Positions 8,084-17,265 of a stretch of DNA of 33,647 bases are shown here, piece after piece. Position 1 is the first letter of the stretch. Every line of letters begins with the position of its first letter. This DNA is from Acidobacteriota bacterium (GTDB lineage Bacteria > Acidobacteriota > Terriglobia > Terriglobales > Acidobacteriaceae): NCBI GenBank assembly GCA_003225075.1, contig QIAP01000018.1:1-33647 (forward strand), written 5' to 3'. The notes below the pieces were generated by a model. It made no database searches. It worked only from the letters and a program-made list of their open reading frames with translations, and was not told the origin of the DNA. Both the position numbers and the translations under genes were made by a program.

Positions 8084-8545
8084 ATGCCGATTTCCTGTCC
8101 CCAATGCGGTGCGCAAATGCCAGACAACTCGATTTTCTGCCCAGATTGTGGTCGAAATGTTTCCGGACCGGCGCCGGTATCGGACAAAGCACCAGCGCTT
8201 AATGACAGGCTTGTGGGCATGCTTGCCTACATCACTTTTCTTCCTGCCCTGGTGTTCCTGTTGATCGAGCCATTTAAGAAAAATCGCTTCATCCGCTTTC
8301 ACGCGTTTCAGTCCATTTTTTTGACGATTTCGGCTCTTGCTCTCTGGCTAGCGTTGCGGGCGTTGTTTTTCGTGTTTTCATTGATCCCGGTGATCGGACA
8401 CCTGCTGGTGCTGTTGTTTTCAATGGTCTTTGCGGTAGGCTTGTTCATCCTTTGGATTTTGCTACTGGTAAAGGTGCTGCAGGGCGATAAGTTTAGAATT
8501 CCTTTCGTTGGTGCTTTAGCAGAACGCCAGGCGGACCTCGTTTAG
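8084..8545 (+). CDS. Zinc-ribbon plus DUF4870/Tic20-like membrane protein, copy 1
   Basis: 153 residues. An N-terminal zinc ribbon (CPQCG ... CPDCG, residues about 5-24) is followed by a short linker and a hydrophobic domain with about three membrane segments. It carries the motif EPFKKNRFIRFHAFQS, typical of the DUF4870/Tic20-like family. The ATG at 8084 is preferred over the GTG at 8081; AGGAAGG lies just upstream. No biochemical role is known for the family and none is assigned here. A homologous gene follows 148 bases downstream, so this is a tandem pair. Confidence 0.8.
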   Translation: MPISCPQCGAQMPDNSIFCPDCGRNVSGPAPVSDKAPALNDRLVGMLAYITFLPALVFLLIEPFKKNRFIRFHAFQSIFLTISALALWLALRALFFVFSLIPVIGHLLVLLFSMVFAVGLFILWILLLVKVLQGDKFRIPFVGALAERQADLV

Positions 8546-8692
8546 TCACTGGTCCGCGTGTATCAACCTCATCTTGATTCCGTTTGCTTTGGGCACTTGA
8601 TTCTGATAACTTCCCGCGCGACCACGGCTGGGGAAATGCGGCTGGCATCTACCCGGCATCGTTCGCAAAATCCAATGTTTGAGGGGGGACGT

Positions 8693-9139
8693 ATGGCTTT
8701 CTGCAGCGCGTGTGGAACGCAAGTTCCTGAAGGATCTTCGTTGTGTCCGGCGTGCCGATCAGCCGCACCGGCGGCAGCAGCTTCCGTGCAAGGGACGGTC
8801 GGCGGTATGAATGAGAATATAGCTGGCATGCTAGCCTATGTGACCATTATTCCCGCCATCGTTTTCCTGGTGGTGGAGCCTTTCAACAAGAACCGTTTCG
8901 TGCGCTTCCATGCCTTCCAAAACATTTTTTTTGTAGTGGCTTGGATCGCACTCTGGCTTGCGCTTGGCATCGTTGTCCACATTCCATTTCTGGGTTGGGC
9001 TACCATTCTGATTTGGCCATTGATTAGTCTGGGCGGATTAATCCTTTGGGTCGTTCTTGTGCTCAAGGCCTATCAGGGTCAGATGTTCAAACTGCCTGTG
9101 ATCGGAGATATGGCAGAGAAGCAGGCTGGGGTGGTCTAG
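8693..9139 (+). CDS. Zinc-ribbon plus DUF4870/Tic20-like membrane protein, copy 2
   Basis: 148 residues, same architecture as the preceding gene: zinc ribbon CSACG ... CPACR, Ala-rich linker, then AGMLAYVTIIPAIVFLVVEP, the motif EPFNKNRFVRFHAFQN and two further hydrophobic helices. The open frame reaches back to 8558, but the ATG at 8693 has a purine-rich site (GAGGGGGGAC) and starts exactly where the domain does. The two copies have diverged clearly outside the conserved FNKNRFVRFHAFQ region, so the duplication is not recent. The fourth zinc-ribbon position is CPACR rather than CPxCG. Function unknown. Confidence 0.8.
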   Translation: MAFCSACGTQVPEGSSLCPACRSAAPAAAASVQGTVGGMNENIAGMLAYVTIIPAIVFLVVEPFNKNRFVRFHAFQNIFFVVAWIALWLALGIVVHIPFLGWATILIWPLISLGGLILWVVLVLKAYQGQMFKLPVIGDMAEKQAGVV

Positions 9140-9353
9140 CCCGTGCGCTTGCTATGTGCTACCAAGAAATGCCTATGAATGGGGCCGCCTGAGTCTTGTT
9201 GAATCCCCATTGTGGTGCAAAGAGCATTGGTGTGCCCGCTTCGTGCTTGACAGAACTCTTCTGAGATGGCATCTCTATTTACTTTTGCTCTTTACGCGTA
9301 AGTATTCAGGCCGGAGGAATCAGACGGTGCCAGGGCGTCAGGAAGGGTATTGA

Positions 9354-10346
9354 GTGCGGGTCCGCGTGTTCTATCACGATAAGTGCTTTGATGGAGCGTC
9401 TTCCGCTGCGCTCTTTTCCCGCTTTTACCGGGAGCGCATCCGTAATGATGTGGAATTCGTCTACACCGGACTGCTGCACCGTGCCGGAGCCCTCTTCAAC
9501 GAGTCAGATTTTGATGGCGCCGAGAATGCTATTGTGGACTTTAAGTATTCCAGTTCCCCGAAAATAACCTGGTGGTTCGACCACCACGAAAGCGCCTTTC
9601 TTACACCGGCCGATGCTGCTCACTTCGAGCAGGACCAGAGCAATAAAAAATTCTACGATCCGGATTTCAAGTCGTGCACCAGTTTCATCGCCGCAATCGG
9701 CGAACAGCGGTTTGGATTCAACCCTGCGCCGGTGGCGGATTTAGTGCACTGGACTGACATTGTCGATGGTGCTTTGTATCCCGATGCCAAGACGGCGGTG
9801 GAGATGAAAGCGCCCGCAATGAAACTGACTATGATCATCGAGTCAACGCAGGATCCGAGCTTTATTCCACGCCTGATCCCGCTACTGGTGAATGAATCAC
9901 TTTCGCAGATTCTGGAAGAGCCATTTGTCGCCTCGCTGCTGCCGCCACTCATGAAGCGCCATGAGGCATCGGTCAATATTCTGGAGCAGAGGACAGAAGC
10001 GAACGATGGCGTCGTATATTTCGATGTGACGGACCAGGATCTTGAGGGCTACAACAAATTCATCCCTTACTATCTGCATCCCGACTGCGTCTACAGCGTG
10101 GGACTGAGCAAGAGCAGTTTCCGTGTCAAGGTTTCTGTCGGCTCCAATCCATGGGCGAGGGCGGATCGTCTGGTGAACCTCGCCCGGATCTGCGAACGCT
10201 ATGGTGGCGGTGGTCACGCTCGCGTAGGCGCTATTTCTTTTGACGTCAAACAGAGCGACGCCGCCCGCAAAGCCGCGCGAGAGATCGTAGACGAACTGCG
10301 CGCCAGCGTACGTGAACAGCGGGCCGGGATTCCGCGGCAGCAGTAA
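9354..10346 (+). CDS. DHH-family phosphoesterase
   Basis: 330 residues. N-terminal DHH domain: YHDKCFDGASSA (residues 7-18), the metal-binding DHH motif in WWFDHHES (Asp76-His77-His78) and a further Asp in VHWTDIVDG. C-terminal DHHA1-like substrate domain with GGGGH at 284-288. This is the RecJ/NrnA/GdpP superfamily of Mn-dependent phosphodiesterases acting on short oligonucleotides or cyclic dinucleotides. There is no membrane segment, PAS or GGDEF domain, so a soluble NrnA-like or related enzyme is likeliest, but the substrate is not decided by sequence. The start is GTG at 9354 with GGAAGG upstream. A TTGACA hexamer sits about 100 bases upstream (9247-9252) without a good -10. Confidence 0.85.
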   Translation: MRVRVFYHDKCFDGASSAALFSRFYRERIRNDVEFVYTGLLHRAGALFNESDFDGAENAIVDFKYSSSPKITWWFDHHESAFLTPADAAHFEQDQSNKKFYDPDFKSCTSFIAAIGEQRFGFNPAPVADLVHWTDIVDGALYPDAKTAVEMKAPAMKLTMIIESTQDPSFIPRLIPLLVNESLSQILEEPFVASLLPPLMKRHEASVNILEQRTEANDGVVYFDVTDQDLEGYNKFIPYYLHPDCVYSVGLSKSSFRVKVSVGSNPWARADRLVNLARICERYGGGGHARVGAISFDVKQSDAARKAAREIVDELRASVREQRAGIPRQQ

Positions 10347-10450
10347 CGCACTTCCACCACGTCCGCAAGATCAGCTATCCTGAGATGCGAGGACCCCTGC
10401 GACCAGCTAATCCTTGGGGCACGGGTAACTAGCCAGAATTTTTAATTGCC

Positions 10451-10969
10451 ATGCGCCTTATTCCCCGCTCTCAAACCCCCACGATTCATGACCCTCACTG
10501 GAAAGGGTTGCGGGCAGTCGCCTTGCTGGAACTTGCCAAGGGAGTCCTCGTACTGCTGGCCTATTTCGGGTTCATCTCATTGATGCATCGCGATCTGTGG
10601 GAGGTTACCGAAAGTATGCTGGAGGCGCTGCGTATCGATCCCGACCGCTACGTCGGACAAGCCTTTCTCCATTTAGCAGACCGAATTACGGATATGAAGT
10701 GGTGGACCATCGCGGCTGTTGTGGCCGCGTACACCAGCTTGCGTTTCATCGAAGCCTACGGCTTATGGAAGGCGCGGGCGTGGGCAGAATGGATAGCTCT
10801 TGTTTCAGGAAGCCTTTATCTACCCTTCGAGATTTATGAACTGGCCCGTAAAACTACTCTTATCCACGGTGCCGTTCTTCTGATAAACATTGTGATCGTC
10901 CTATATATGCTGTACTTACGCACTTGGGGGCGCACAGAGGGACGTCCGGAGTACCAGCCAGGAGACTAG
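10451..10969 (+). CDS. DUF2127-like integral membrane protein
   Basis: 172 residues with about four hydrophobic segments (around LLELAKGVLVLLAYFGFISL, WWTIAAVVAAYTSLRFIEAY, WIALVSGSLYLPFEIYEL and AVLLINIVIVLYMLYL). The pattern GLRAVALLELAKG near the start, RFIEAYGLWKARAWAEW in the middle and LPFEIYEL later is characteristic of the DUF2127 family. Function unknown. The gene lies about 100 bases after the DHH phosphoesterase and ends 30 bases before the convergent pntB stop; no terminator hairpin is obvious in that gap. Confidence 0.75.
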   Translation: MRLIPRSQTPTIHDPHWKGLRAVALLELAKGVLVLLAYFGFISLMHRDLWEVTESMLEALRIDPDRYVGQAFLHLADRITDMKWWTIAAVVAAYTSLRFIEAYGLWKARAWAEWIALVSGSLYLPFEIYELARKTTLIHGAVLLINIVIVLYMLYLRTWGRTEGRPEYQPGD

Positions 10970-10999
10970 AACCGGCTAGATAAAGTGCGCCGCGAAGAC

Positions 11000-12391
11000 T
11001 TAGCCTTGCCCGCCCAATTCCCGCACGATGTTACCCACGAACGATTTGACGTCACCGAACAACATTAACGTTCTATCAAGATAGTAGAGAGGATTATCGA
11101 TTCCGGCGAATCCTGGGCTCATGCCGCGCTTAATGACCATTGCGGTACGGGCCTTGTCCACATCCAGAATCGGCATACCGAAGATGGGGCTGTTGGCGTC
11201 GGTGCGGGCAGCGGGATTAGTCACATCGTTCGCGCCGATGACCAGAGCGACATCGGTTTGGGGAAAATCGCCGTTAATCTCGTCCATATCCAGTAGCCGG
11301 TCGTAAGGGATGTCCGCTTCGGCAAGCAGAACATTCATGTGACCGGGCATGCGGCCCGCTACCGGATGGATAGCAAACCTTACGTCCACCCCGCGTTTGG
11401 AGAGAGCGTCGTAAAGTTCTCGTACCTTGTGCTGCGCCTGGGCGACGGCCATGCCATAGCCGGGTACAACGACAACCTTGTTCGCTGCCGACAAAATCGC
11501 GGCCGCTTCTTCCGCCGTCGCGCTGCGTACCGTCTTCGCTTCCTGATCCGTTGCTGCTGACGTCTGCACCTGACCGAAAGCTCCGAAAAGAACATTGGTG
11601 AACGAACGGTTCATCGCCTTAGACATGATGACCGAGAGAATGAGACCAGAAGATCCGTCGAGCGCTCCAGCGATGATGAGGAGCTTGCTGTCGAGTACGA
11701 AACCCATCGCCGCAGCGGAAAGTCCGGCGTAGGAGTTAAGCAGAGAAATGACGGTCGGCATATCTGCGCCACCGATTGGGACCACCATGAGAATGCCGAA
11801 TAGTAGTGGGATGCCGATCATCCCCGGAAACAGCTGTTTGGCGCCGGGATGTAACACGAGATACGCTGCCAGCCCGATAGAAATCGCCAGCAGTGACAGA
11901 TTGACGAAGTTTTGTCCGCGATAGGTGAGCGGGCGCTGCGGCAAGACCTCTTGCAGTTTGCCCGCCGCCATCAGGCTGCCAGTAAACGTCAGTGAGCCGA
12001 GGATCACCTCCATGGAGAGAACCGCCATCATGAAGCGCGGCACGTCGGGCGTTCGCAAATAAAACTCTGCTGTTCCCACCAGCGTGACGCAAAGTGCGCC
12101 AAAAGCATGACTCAGCGCCGTACGCTGCGGGACAGCAGTCATTTGCACCAGCCCGAGCGGAACGCCGATACCCGCCCCCAGCACGAGCGCGACGGCGATC
12201 CACTTGTAGTCGACAATGCCGTGATGCAACAGGGTGCCGGCGATTGCAAGCACCATGCCGATCTCTCCTGCCCATACGCCGCGGCGCGCGGTGGCGGGAG
12301 AACTCATCCATTTCAGCGAGAAAATGAACAGGGCGCTGGCAAGCAGATAGATGACTTCGATGATTTGCTGACTTCCGGCGAAGGTCATCAT
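11000..12391 (-). CDS. pntB: NAD(P) transhydrogenase subunit beta
   Basis: 463 residues. About eight hydrophobic helices make up the N-terminal half (membrane domain II). The C-terminal NADP(H)-binding domain III shows VVVPGYGMAVAQAQ, HPVAGRMPGHMNVLLAEA, VIGANDVTNPAA and KRGMSPGFAGIDNPLYY, all diagnostic of PntB. With PntA1 and PntA2 it couples hydride transfer between NADH and NADP+ to proton movement across the inner membrane. The start ATG overlaps the pntA2 stop as ATGA, so the two are translationally coupled. A second ATG follows at once (MMTF), so the start is uncertain by one codon. Confidence 0.96.
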   Translation of the reverse strand: MMTFAGSQQIIEVIYLLASALFIFSLKWMSSPATARRGVWAGEIGMVLAIAGTLLHHGIVDYKWIAVALVLGAGIGVPLGLVQMTAVPQRTALSHAFGALCVTLVGTAEFYLRTPDVPRFMMAVLSMEVILGSLTFTGSLMAAGKLQEVLPQRPLTYRGQNFVNLSLLAISIGLAAYLVLHPGAKQLFPGMIGIPLLFGILMVVPIGGADMPTVISLLNSYAGLSAAAMGFVLDSKLLIIAGALDGSSGLILSVIMSKAMNRSFTNVLFGAFGQVQTSAATDQEAKTVRSATAEEAAAILSAANKVVVVPGYGMAVAQAQHKVRELYDALSKRGVDVRFAIHPVAGRMPGHMNVLLAEADIPYDRLLDMDEINGDFPQTDVALVIGANDVTNPAARTDANSPIFGMPILDVDKARTAMVIKRGMSPGFAGIDNPLYYLDRTLMLFGDVKSFVGNIVRELGGQG

Positions 12392-12684
12392 GGCTTCGTC
12401 GGACGGCTGGTCTTGAACATCTTGAGCATGCGGTCAGTGATCAGAAAACCGCCAACCGCGTTGCTGGTGGCGGCGATCACAGCGACTACACCCAGTGCGG
12501 TGGAAAATGTGCTCTTGTGCTCGCCGACGAGGATAATCGCGCCCACCACAGCGATGGCATCCAGTGCATTCGTCAATGACATGAGCGGGGTGTGAAGCAA
12601 GGGGGAGATACGCCTGATGACTTCGAATCCAATGAAAGCCGCGAGCATGAAAATAAAAAGCGCATCAATCAGGTTAGAACCCAT
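12388..12684 (-). CDS. pntA2: NAD(P) transhydrogenase subunit alpha, membrane part (alpha2)
   Basis: 98 residues with three to four hydrophobic helices, including the conserved hinge SPLLHTPLMSLTNALDAIAV. This is the membrane-spanning C-terminal part of a PntA chain encoded as a separate gene, as in Rhodospirillum-type split transhydrogenases. The ATG at 12682-12684 has GGGAG eight bases upstream. It lies between pntA1 (74 bases upstream) and pntB (4-base overlap), giving the three-gene order pntA1-pntA2-pntB. Confidence 0.95.
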   Translation of the reverse strand: MGSNLIDALFIFMLAAFIGFEVIRRISPLLHTPLMSLTNALDAIAVVGAIILVGEHKSTFSTALGVVAVIAATSNAVGGFLITDRMLKMFKTSRPTKP

Positions 12685-12758
12685 CTGTTCTCCCAGCGCG
12701 CATTGCTAACTCTTGTCGCCAACTCAATAACATCGAGACTGATGGCATAATGAAACAA

Positions 12759-13937
12759 CTACGCACTGCTTTGCGTGACCAGAGCCGACAGCGAGAAAAA
12801 CTCTCGCACCCTTTGATTGACTATTTCTCCATCACGTGTCACCAGCGTCTCGCGAATGATTTCATCCTCCAGATTCAAATTCAATCTGCCATCCTTGGCT
12901 AGGTGTAGAAGAAACGCTGTGATGTTGCGCGCATACATTTGGCTGGCGTGGTAAGGAACGCCGCTGGCCATATTAATCGCCCCGATGATGGTGACACCGT
13001 GCTCGACTATGGTTTGACCAGTGTGCGTCAGTTCGCAGTTCCCACCACGTTCGGCCGCTAAATCCAAAATTACTGAACCCGGAGCCATGCCTCTAACCAT
13101 TTCTTCGGTGACCAAGACAGGAGATTTCTTGCCGGGAATTACAGCCGCAGTGATCACCACATCGCTCTCGCGCACCACACGACCCAGAAGTTCGCGCTGT
13201 CGCTGGTAGAAACTCTCGTCCTGAGGCCGCGCGTAACCGCGGGCGTCTTCGGCGTCCTTTGCCTCGATGGGAAGTTCCACGAACCGCCCTCCCAGACTCT
13301 GCACCTGCTCTTTCGCCGCTGGACGCAGATCGTACGCAGAAGCCACTGCGCCCAATCTACGGGCGGTCGCGATGGCTTGCAGCCCGACTACGCCCGCGCC
13401 AATAACGAAAACCCGTGCGGGCGTGATGGTTCCGGCTGCGGTCGTGAGCATGGGAAAAATTCTGGGTAGCCTGTCAGCGGCGATCAACACGGCTTTGTAA
13501 CCACAAATGGTCGCCATCGAAGAGAGCGCGTCCATACTCTGGGCCCGTGTCGTCCGTGGAACCAATTCTACTGAAAAAGAGGTCACCTTCGTGTCCGCGA
13601 GCTCCTGGAGCATTTCAAGTGATCCCAGAGGCCGCAGGAACCCAATCAGAATTTGCCCCGGCCGGAACAGCGAAAGATCTGCTTTGCCGGTAACGTCATT
13701 CGATCCGTAACACAAAATCTGAACAATGATGTCCACCGTAGCGAAAACGCCAGCACGTTCAGCAAGAACCTTCGCGCCCTTCTCGATGTAATGAACGTCC
13801 GGATAACCGGCTTCCCGTCCTGCGCCAGCTTCCACAACAACTTCAAAGCCAGCCTTCAGAAGAGAGGGAACAACCATCGGAACCAAGGCAACGCGCCGTT
13901 CTCCCGGATAAATCTCCCTCGGAACACCGACAATCAC
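12759..13937 (-). CDS. pntA1: NAD(P) transhydrogenase subunit alpha, NAD-binding part (alpha1)
   Basis: 392 residues, homologous to alanine dehydrogenase/PntA domain I, the cytoplasmic NAD(H)-binding part of transhydrogenase. Seen: VPREIYPGERRVALVP at the N-terminus, the conserved loop TTRAQSMDALSSMATICGY, the Rossmann motif VIGAGVVGLQAIATARRLGA, and near the C-terminus INMASGVPYHASQMYARN. The GTG start at 13935-13937 is supported by AAAGGAAAG about eight bases upstream. Being split from pntA2 and lacking membrane helices, it is the soluble alpha1 subunit rather than alanine dehydrogenase; the following pntA2-pntB genes settle this. Confidence 0.96.
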   Translation of the reverse strand: MIVGVPREIYPGERRVALVPMVVPSLLKAGFEVVVEAGAGREAGYPDVHYIEKGAKVLAERAGVFATVDIIVQILCYGSNDVTGKADLSLFRPGQILIGFLRPLGSLEMLQELADTKVTSFSVELVPRTTRAQSMDALSSMATICGYKAVLIAADRLPRIFPMLTTAAGTITPARVFVIGAGVVGLQAIATARRLGAVASAYDLRPAAKEQVQSLGGRFVELPIEAKDAEDARGYARPQDESFYQRQRELLGRVVRESDVVITAAVIPGKKSPVLVTEEMVRGMAPGSVILDLAAERGGNCELTHTGQTIVEHGVTIIGAINMASGVPYHASQMYARNITAFLLHLAKDGRLNLNLEDEIIRETLVTRDGEIVNQRVREFFSLSALVTQSSA

Positions 13938-13992
13938 TCAGTTCTTTCCTTTACAGTTGAGTTAAAAGTACAGATGATTCATTTTAGCGAAC

Positions 13993-14012
13993 GGCATGTA
14001 AACTCGCATGCC
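13993..14012. repeat. Inverted repeat GGCATG-N8-CATGCC in the pntA1/receptor divergent region
   Basis: Perfect 6-base arms around an 8-base spacer. If one bulged base is allowed, the arms extend to ACG-GCATG against ACGGGCATG. It lies between two divergently transcribed genes (pntA1 leftward, receptor rightward), where an operator for either could sit. No regulator is identified. Confidence 0.35.
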
Positions 14013-14136
14013 CGTAGAATGCAAAAGCCGTATATTTTAATATCTGATCTCTGGGAGATGAAATGGATTGATGCGGCGGTTCAATTGCGATTGCCGCGGT
14101 AAATTCAAACACCGCTAAGCGTCTTTTTTGCTCAAT

Positions 14137-17100
14137 ATGCGAACAAAGGGCTCCTTTTACACGCTGGTTCTATTTACCCTGCTGCTTTTCATCTTTCCAT
14201 GGAGTGAACTCTCGACCGCCCAAAATGCCGAGGGAGCTTTGACTGGCATAGTCGAGGATACCAGCGGCGCGCGCATTGCCGGCGCGCGTGTCCTGCTTTC
14301 TGTTCCCGATTCACCATTTCAACGGCAGACCGTCACCAGTTCGGTTGGGGAGTTTCGCTTGGAAGCGCTGCCGCCTGGCGACTACCGGGTCGAGGTGTCA
14401 GCCTCCGGGTTCGCTGTTTCAAATCTCAAGCTACGTGTCGCTGTGAGTTCTAGTCCCACAATAATCGTGAAGCTCAAGCCGCAGGCTAGTGAACAAAAGA
14501 TAGACGTAGAGGGAGTAGGAAAAACTTTAGCGTCCCAGCCCATCGAAACTACCAGCAGTGTCCAGAAGACGACGGTCTCGCGCCAGGACCTTTCAGAAAT
14601 TCCGCTCGCCCACAGAAGTTTCGCCAACATCGCTTACCTGGCGCCAATGACTCAGCCGGTGGAACCATCGGATCCGACCAAGGCACGAATAACAGCCGTA
14701 TCGTTTGCCGGCAGTTCTGGATTGAATGTCGATCTTTCCGTGGATGGTGGGGACAATAGTGACGACTACATCGGCGGCTTCCTGCAGAACTACTCGCCGG
14801 ACGCGATGGAGGAATTCTCCATCCGGAGCGCGCAGTTTGATGCCGACACGTCGCGCACCAACGGCGGATCAGTGATCATCAGCACCCGCAAGGGCAGTGA
14901 CGCATGGCACGGCAGCGGGGATTTCTTCTACCGAGGCAGGAACCTGAATGCCCGCAATCCCCTGGATAACCCCGAGCCCAATCCCAAGCAACCATTTTCC
15001 CGGGAGAACGAAGTTTTCACGTTCGGCGGCCCGCTGCGGAAGAGCAAATTGTGGTTTTTCTCTTCGTTGGAGTATGTGCGGGAAAATGCCAGCGTCGCCT
15101 ACAGCGCGAACAGCCTTAAGGAGTTCTCTGCACTTTCGCAGCTTGCGGCCGCAGGACTGATTGCCATAAACGGGATCAGCGTGAACTCGATCAGCGTGCC
15201 AAGTTCGGTTCCCGTGCCGTTCCGCGACACCTTGTTCTCCGCGCGAATCGATTGGGCCCAGTCGGCGCGCTCGCAATGGTTCTTCCGTGCCGCCTTGGAC
15301 CGCAACCATACGCAGAACGACTTGATCCAGCAATCCACCTTGCCTTCGACGGGTGCGACCACCACATCGAACTATGGGAACTTCCTGATCAACAATCAAT
15401 TCCAATTCAGTCCCACTTGGCTTGCCTCCTTTACGCTCGACGCCGGCGGTTTCCATCATGGGAAGGACCGCAATTCGCATTTGGGACTATCACTGGCATT
15501 TCCCTTCAGTGCGACATTCCACACCACGTCCGGCTTCGAAACATTCGGCGATAACCAATTCGTGACATCGATTACGGCCTTTCCGATATTGCGCGACCAA
15601 CAAAAATATCATTTCCGTTATGACCTCTCGCATGTCTCGGGCTCGCATGCGCCAAAGTTTGGGGTGAACTTCATACATGAGCCGGTGCTAAGCGGCAAGT
15701 TGTCCAATGATCCCGAAACGCTGGTGCAATTCCCGCAAGACCCCAGTTTTTACGTAGCTCATCCCGTCCAGTTCTCACAGGATCTGGTAGACAATGCGGA
15801 ACAGCTAGGCTGCCCGCCGAGTCCGCCGCCAGCTTCCTTCTGCCCAAGCGGCAATTTTTCGCAAAATATACAGCGACTGGGCCTATATGCCGAGGATTCA
15901 TGGCGCATTCTGCCTAAACTGACGATCAACTACGGGCTGCGCTACGACACGACCTTTGGACTTTTCCGCGCCGAAGGCGTCAACCAGGACCACAACCCCG
16001 CGTTCTTAACGTTGCGATCCTTGGGAATTCCCTTAGTGGCGGGCACTCCGCACGACTATCGGGGCGCGTTTGCGCCCCGGCTCGGTATCGCTTATGCGCC
16101 AGGGAGTTCAGGAAACACAGTCATTCGCGCCGGCATCGGCATGTACTACAACGATCTGACGCAGAACGGCTGGGTGGACGCATTTCGCTCCGTCAATGCT
16201 CCTAACACAAATGCCTTACTGCCCAGCGACCAGGGCTTCGTGATCGATCCGCATTACCACACTCCCTATGCGCTACAAACCAGTTTGGGGGTGGAACATC
16301 AGTTCGGCAACGATTGGCATATCAATGTTTTTTTTGAACACCATGGAGGTGTGCACCAATACCGTCGCTACGAGTATGCGAGCGGATTTACGCTTCCCGC
16401 GACGGCGCCCAACATATCTCTGTTCAAGACCGATAACCGGTCGAGCTACAACGGGATTTCGTTTGTAGCTCAACACCGGTTGGTAAGCAACTTTGAAGTC
16501 ACTGCGCACTATACCTTCGCCCGCGCCACGACTTGGGGAGCGGGAGTAGGTGAGCTTTTTGATTATGTGAATGGCGTCACCGACGTACGCAATCCGTTCG
16601 GACCTGGAGATCACGGACCTTCGGGGGAAGACGTGCGTCACCGCTTTGTGCTTGTGGGGACGCTCGAGCTTCCCTATCAGTTCCAGGTCTCGACGCTTTC
16701 CCAGTTCGAAAGCGCGCGGCCGTTTACCATCACAACGCCGGTGGATCTAAACAACGACGGCATCACGGGCAATGACCGTGCCGTGATCAATGGCGTCCAT
16801 ACATCACTGGATCAATTTCGGGGCACGCCCTACATGCAGGTTGATCTGCGCGTCAGCCGCGCTTTTGATATCCGAGACCGGATCCATGTCATGCCATTCG
16901 TCGAGTTCTTCAATCTATTCAACCGTCAAAACCCCGGTAACAACTACGTGGGTGATATCTCAGCGCTCCCGGTGCCAGTTAACAGCCTGAGCAACGCCAC
17001 TGCATTTTGCCTGGACACCGCTTGTACACTCACCCAGCCGATTCACCGCATTAACGACGTGCGCTTCCCGGCAGGTGCGCTAGGAGATTTCTTTGGACCG

Positions 17101-17157
17101 GGCACAAGCGTCGGCATTCCATTTGCCGCGCAATTAGGGATAAGGGTGACATTCTGA
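14137..17157 (+). CDS. TonB-dependent receptor with carboxypeptidase-regulatory-like N-terminus (Oar-like), first copy
   Basis: 1006 residues from the ATG at 14137 (an in-frame TTG lies nine bases upstream; neither start has a clear ribosome binding site). Signal peptide up to LSTAQ. Residues about 30-110 are a CarboxypepD_reg/Cna-B-like beta sandwich (GALTGIVEDTSGARIAGARV, LPPGDYRVEVSASGF). A plug-like region follows (NVDLSVDGGDNSDDYIGGFL, EEFSIRSAQFDAD, GGSVIISTRKGSDAWHGSGD). The remainder is a large outer-membrane barrel with NYGLRYDTTFG and RAGIGMYYNDL, ending QLGIRVTF with the expected terminal Phe. This Oar-like class is greatly expanded in Acidobacteriota; ligands are mostly unknown. 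No TonB box could be identified with confidence. Confidence 0.9.
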   Translation: MRTKGSFYTLVLFTLLLFIFPWSELSTAQNAEGALTGIVEDTSGARIAGARVLLSVPDSPFQRQTVTSSVGEFRLEALPPGDYRVEVSASGFAVSNLKLRVAVSSSPTIIVKLKPQASEQKIDVEGVGKTLASQPIETTSSVQKTTVSRQDLSEIPLAHRSFANIAYLAPMTQPVEPSDPTKARITAVSFAGSSGLNVDLSVDGGDNSDDYIGGFLQNYSPDAMEEFSIRSAQFDADTSRTNGGSVIISTRKGSDAWHGSGDFFYRGRNLNARNPLDNPEPNPKQPFSRENEVFTFGGPLRKSKLWFFSSLEYVRENASVAYSANSLKEFSALSQLAAAGLIAINGISVNSISVPSSVPVPFRDTLFSARIDWAQSARSQWFFRAALDRNHTQNDLIQQSTLPSTGATTTSNYGNFLINNQFQFSPTWLASFTLDAGGFHHGKDRNSHLGLSLAFPFSATFHTTSGFETFGDNQFVTSITAFPILRDQQKYHFRYDLSHVSGSHAPKFGVNFIHEPVLSGKLSNDPETLVQFPQDPSFYVAHPVQFSQDLVDNAEQLGCPPSPPPASFCPSGNFSQNIQRLGLYAEDSWRILPKLTINYGLRYDTTFGLFRAEGVNQDHNPAFLTLRSLGIPLVAGTPHDYRGAFAPRLGIAYAPGSSGNTVIRAGIGMYYNDLTQNGWVDAFRSVNAPNTNALLPSDQGFVIDPHYHTPYALQTSLGVEHQFGNDWHINVFFEHHGGVHQYRRYEYASGFTLPATAPNISLFKTDNRSSYNGISFVAQHRLVSNFEVTAHYTFARATTWGAGVGELFDYVNGVTDVRNPFGPGDHGPSGEDVRHRFVLVGTLELPYQFQVSTLSQFESARPFTITTPVDLNNDGITGNDRAVINGVHTSLDQFRGTPYMQVDLRVSRAFDIRDRIHVMPFVEFFNLFNRQNPGNNYVGDISALPVPVNSLSNATAFCLDTACTLTQPIHRINDVRFPAGALGDFFGPGTSVGIPFAAQLGIRVTF

Positions 17158-17225
17158 GCGGCTGGTAGTTCTGCGTGTTGTCCTACAGCGCGGACCTTGC
17201 AGTAAACTGAGTATACGAAGTGAGT

Positions 17226-17265
17226 GGCCCCGTAGCTCAGATGGATAGAGCAGCGGTTTCCTAAA
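17226..17265 (+). pseudogene. 5' half of a tRNA-Arg(CCT) gene, truncated in the anticodon loop
   Basis: The acceptor 5' strand GGCCCCG, TA, D-arm GCTC-AGATGGATA-GAGC, A, anticodon 5' strand GCGGT and loop TTCCTAA (anticodon CCT) follow the standard tRNA-Arg(CCT) layout base for base. The 3' strand of the anticodon stem, the variable loop, the T arm and the acceptor 3' strand are missing. After the loop the sequence turns into GGGCTGCTTTTTTT. No matching 3' half (GGTTCGA arm plus CGGGGCC) was found in the following 480 bases. It is a remnant and cannot make a tRNA, unless the break is an assembly error. Confidence 0.8.

Noticed and set aside
14869-15480. 203-codon minus-strand open frame inside the first receptor
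   Set aside because: Antisense shadow of a well-supported outer-membrane receptor; composition follows the complement of the plus-strand codons.
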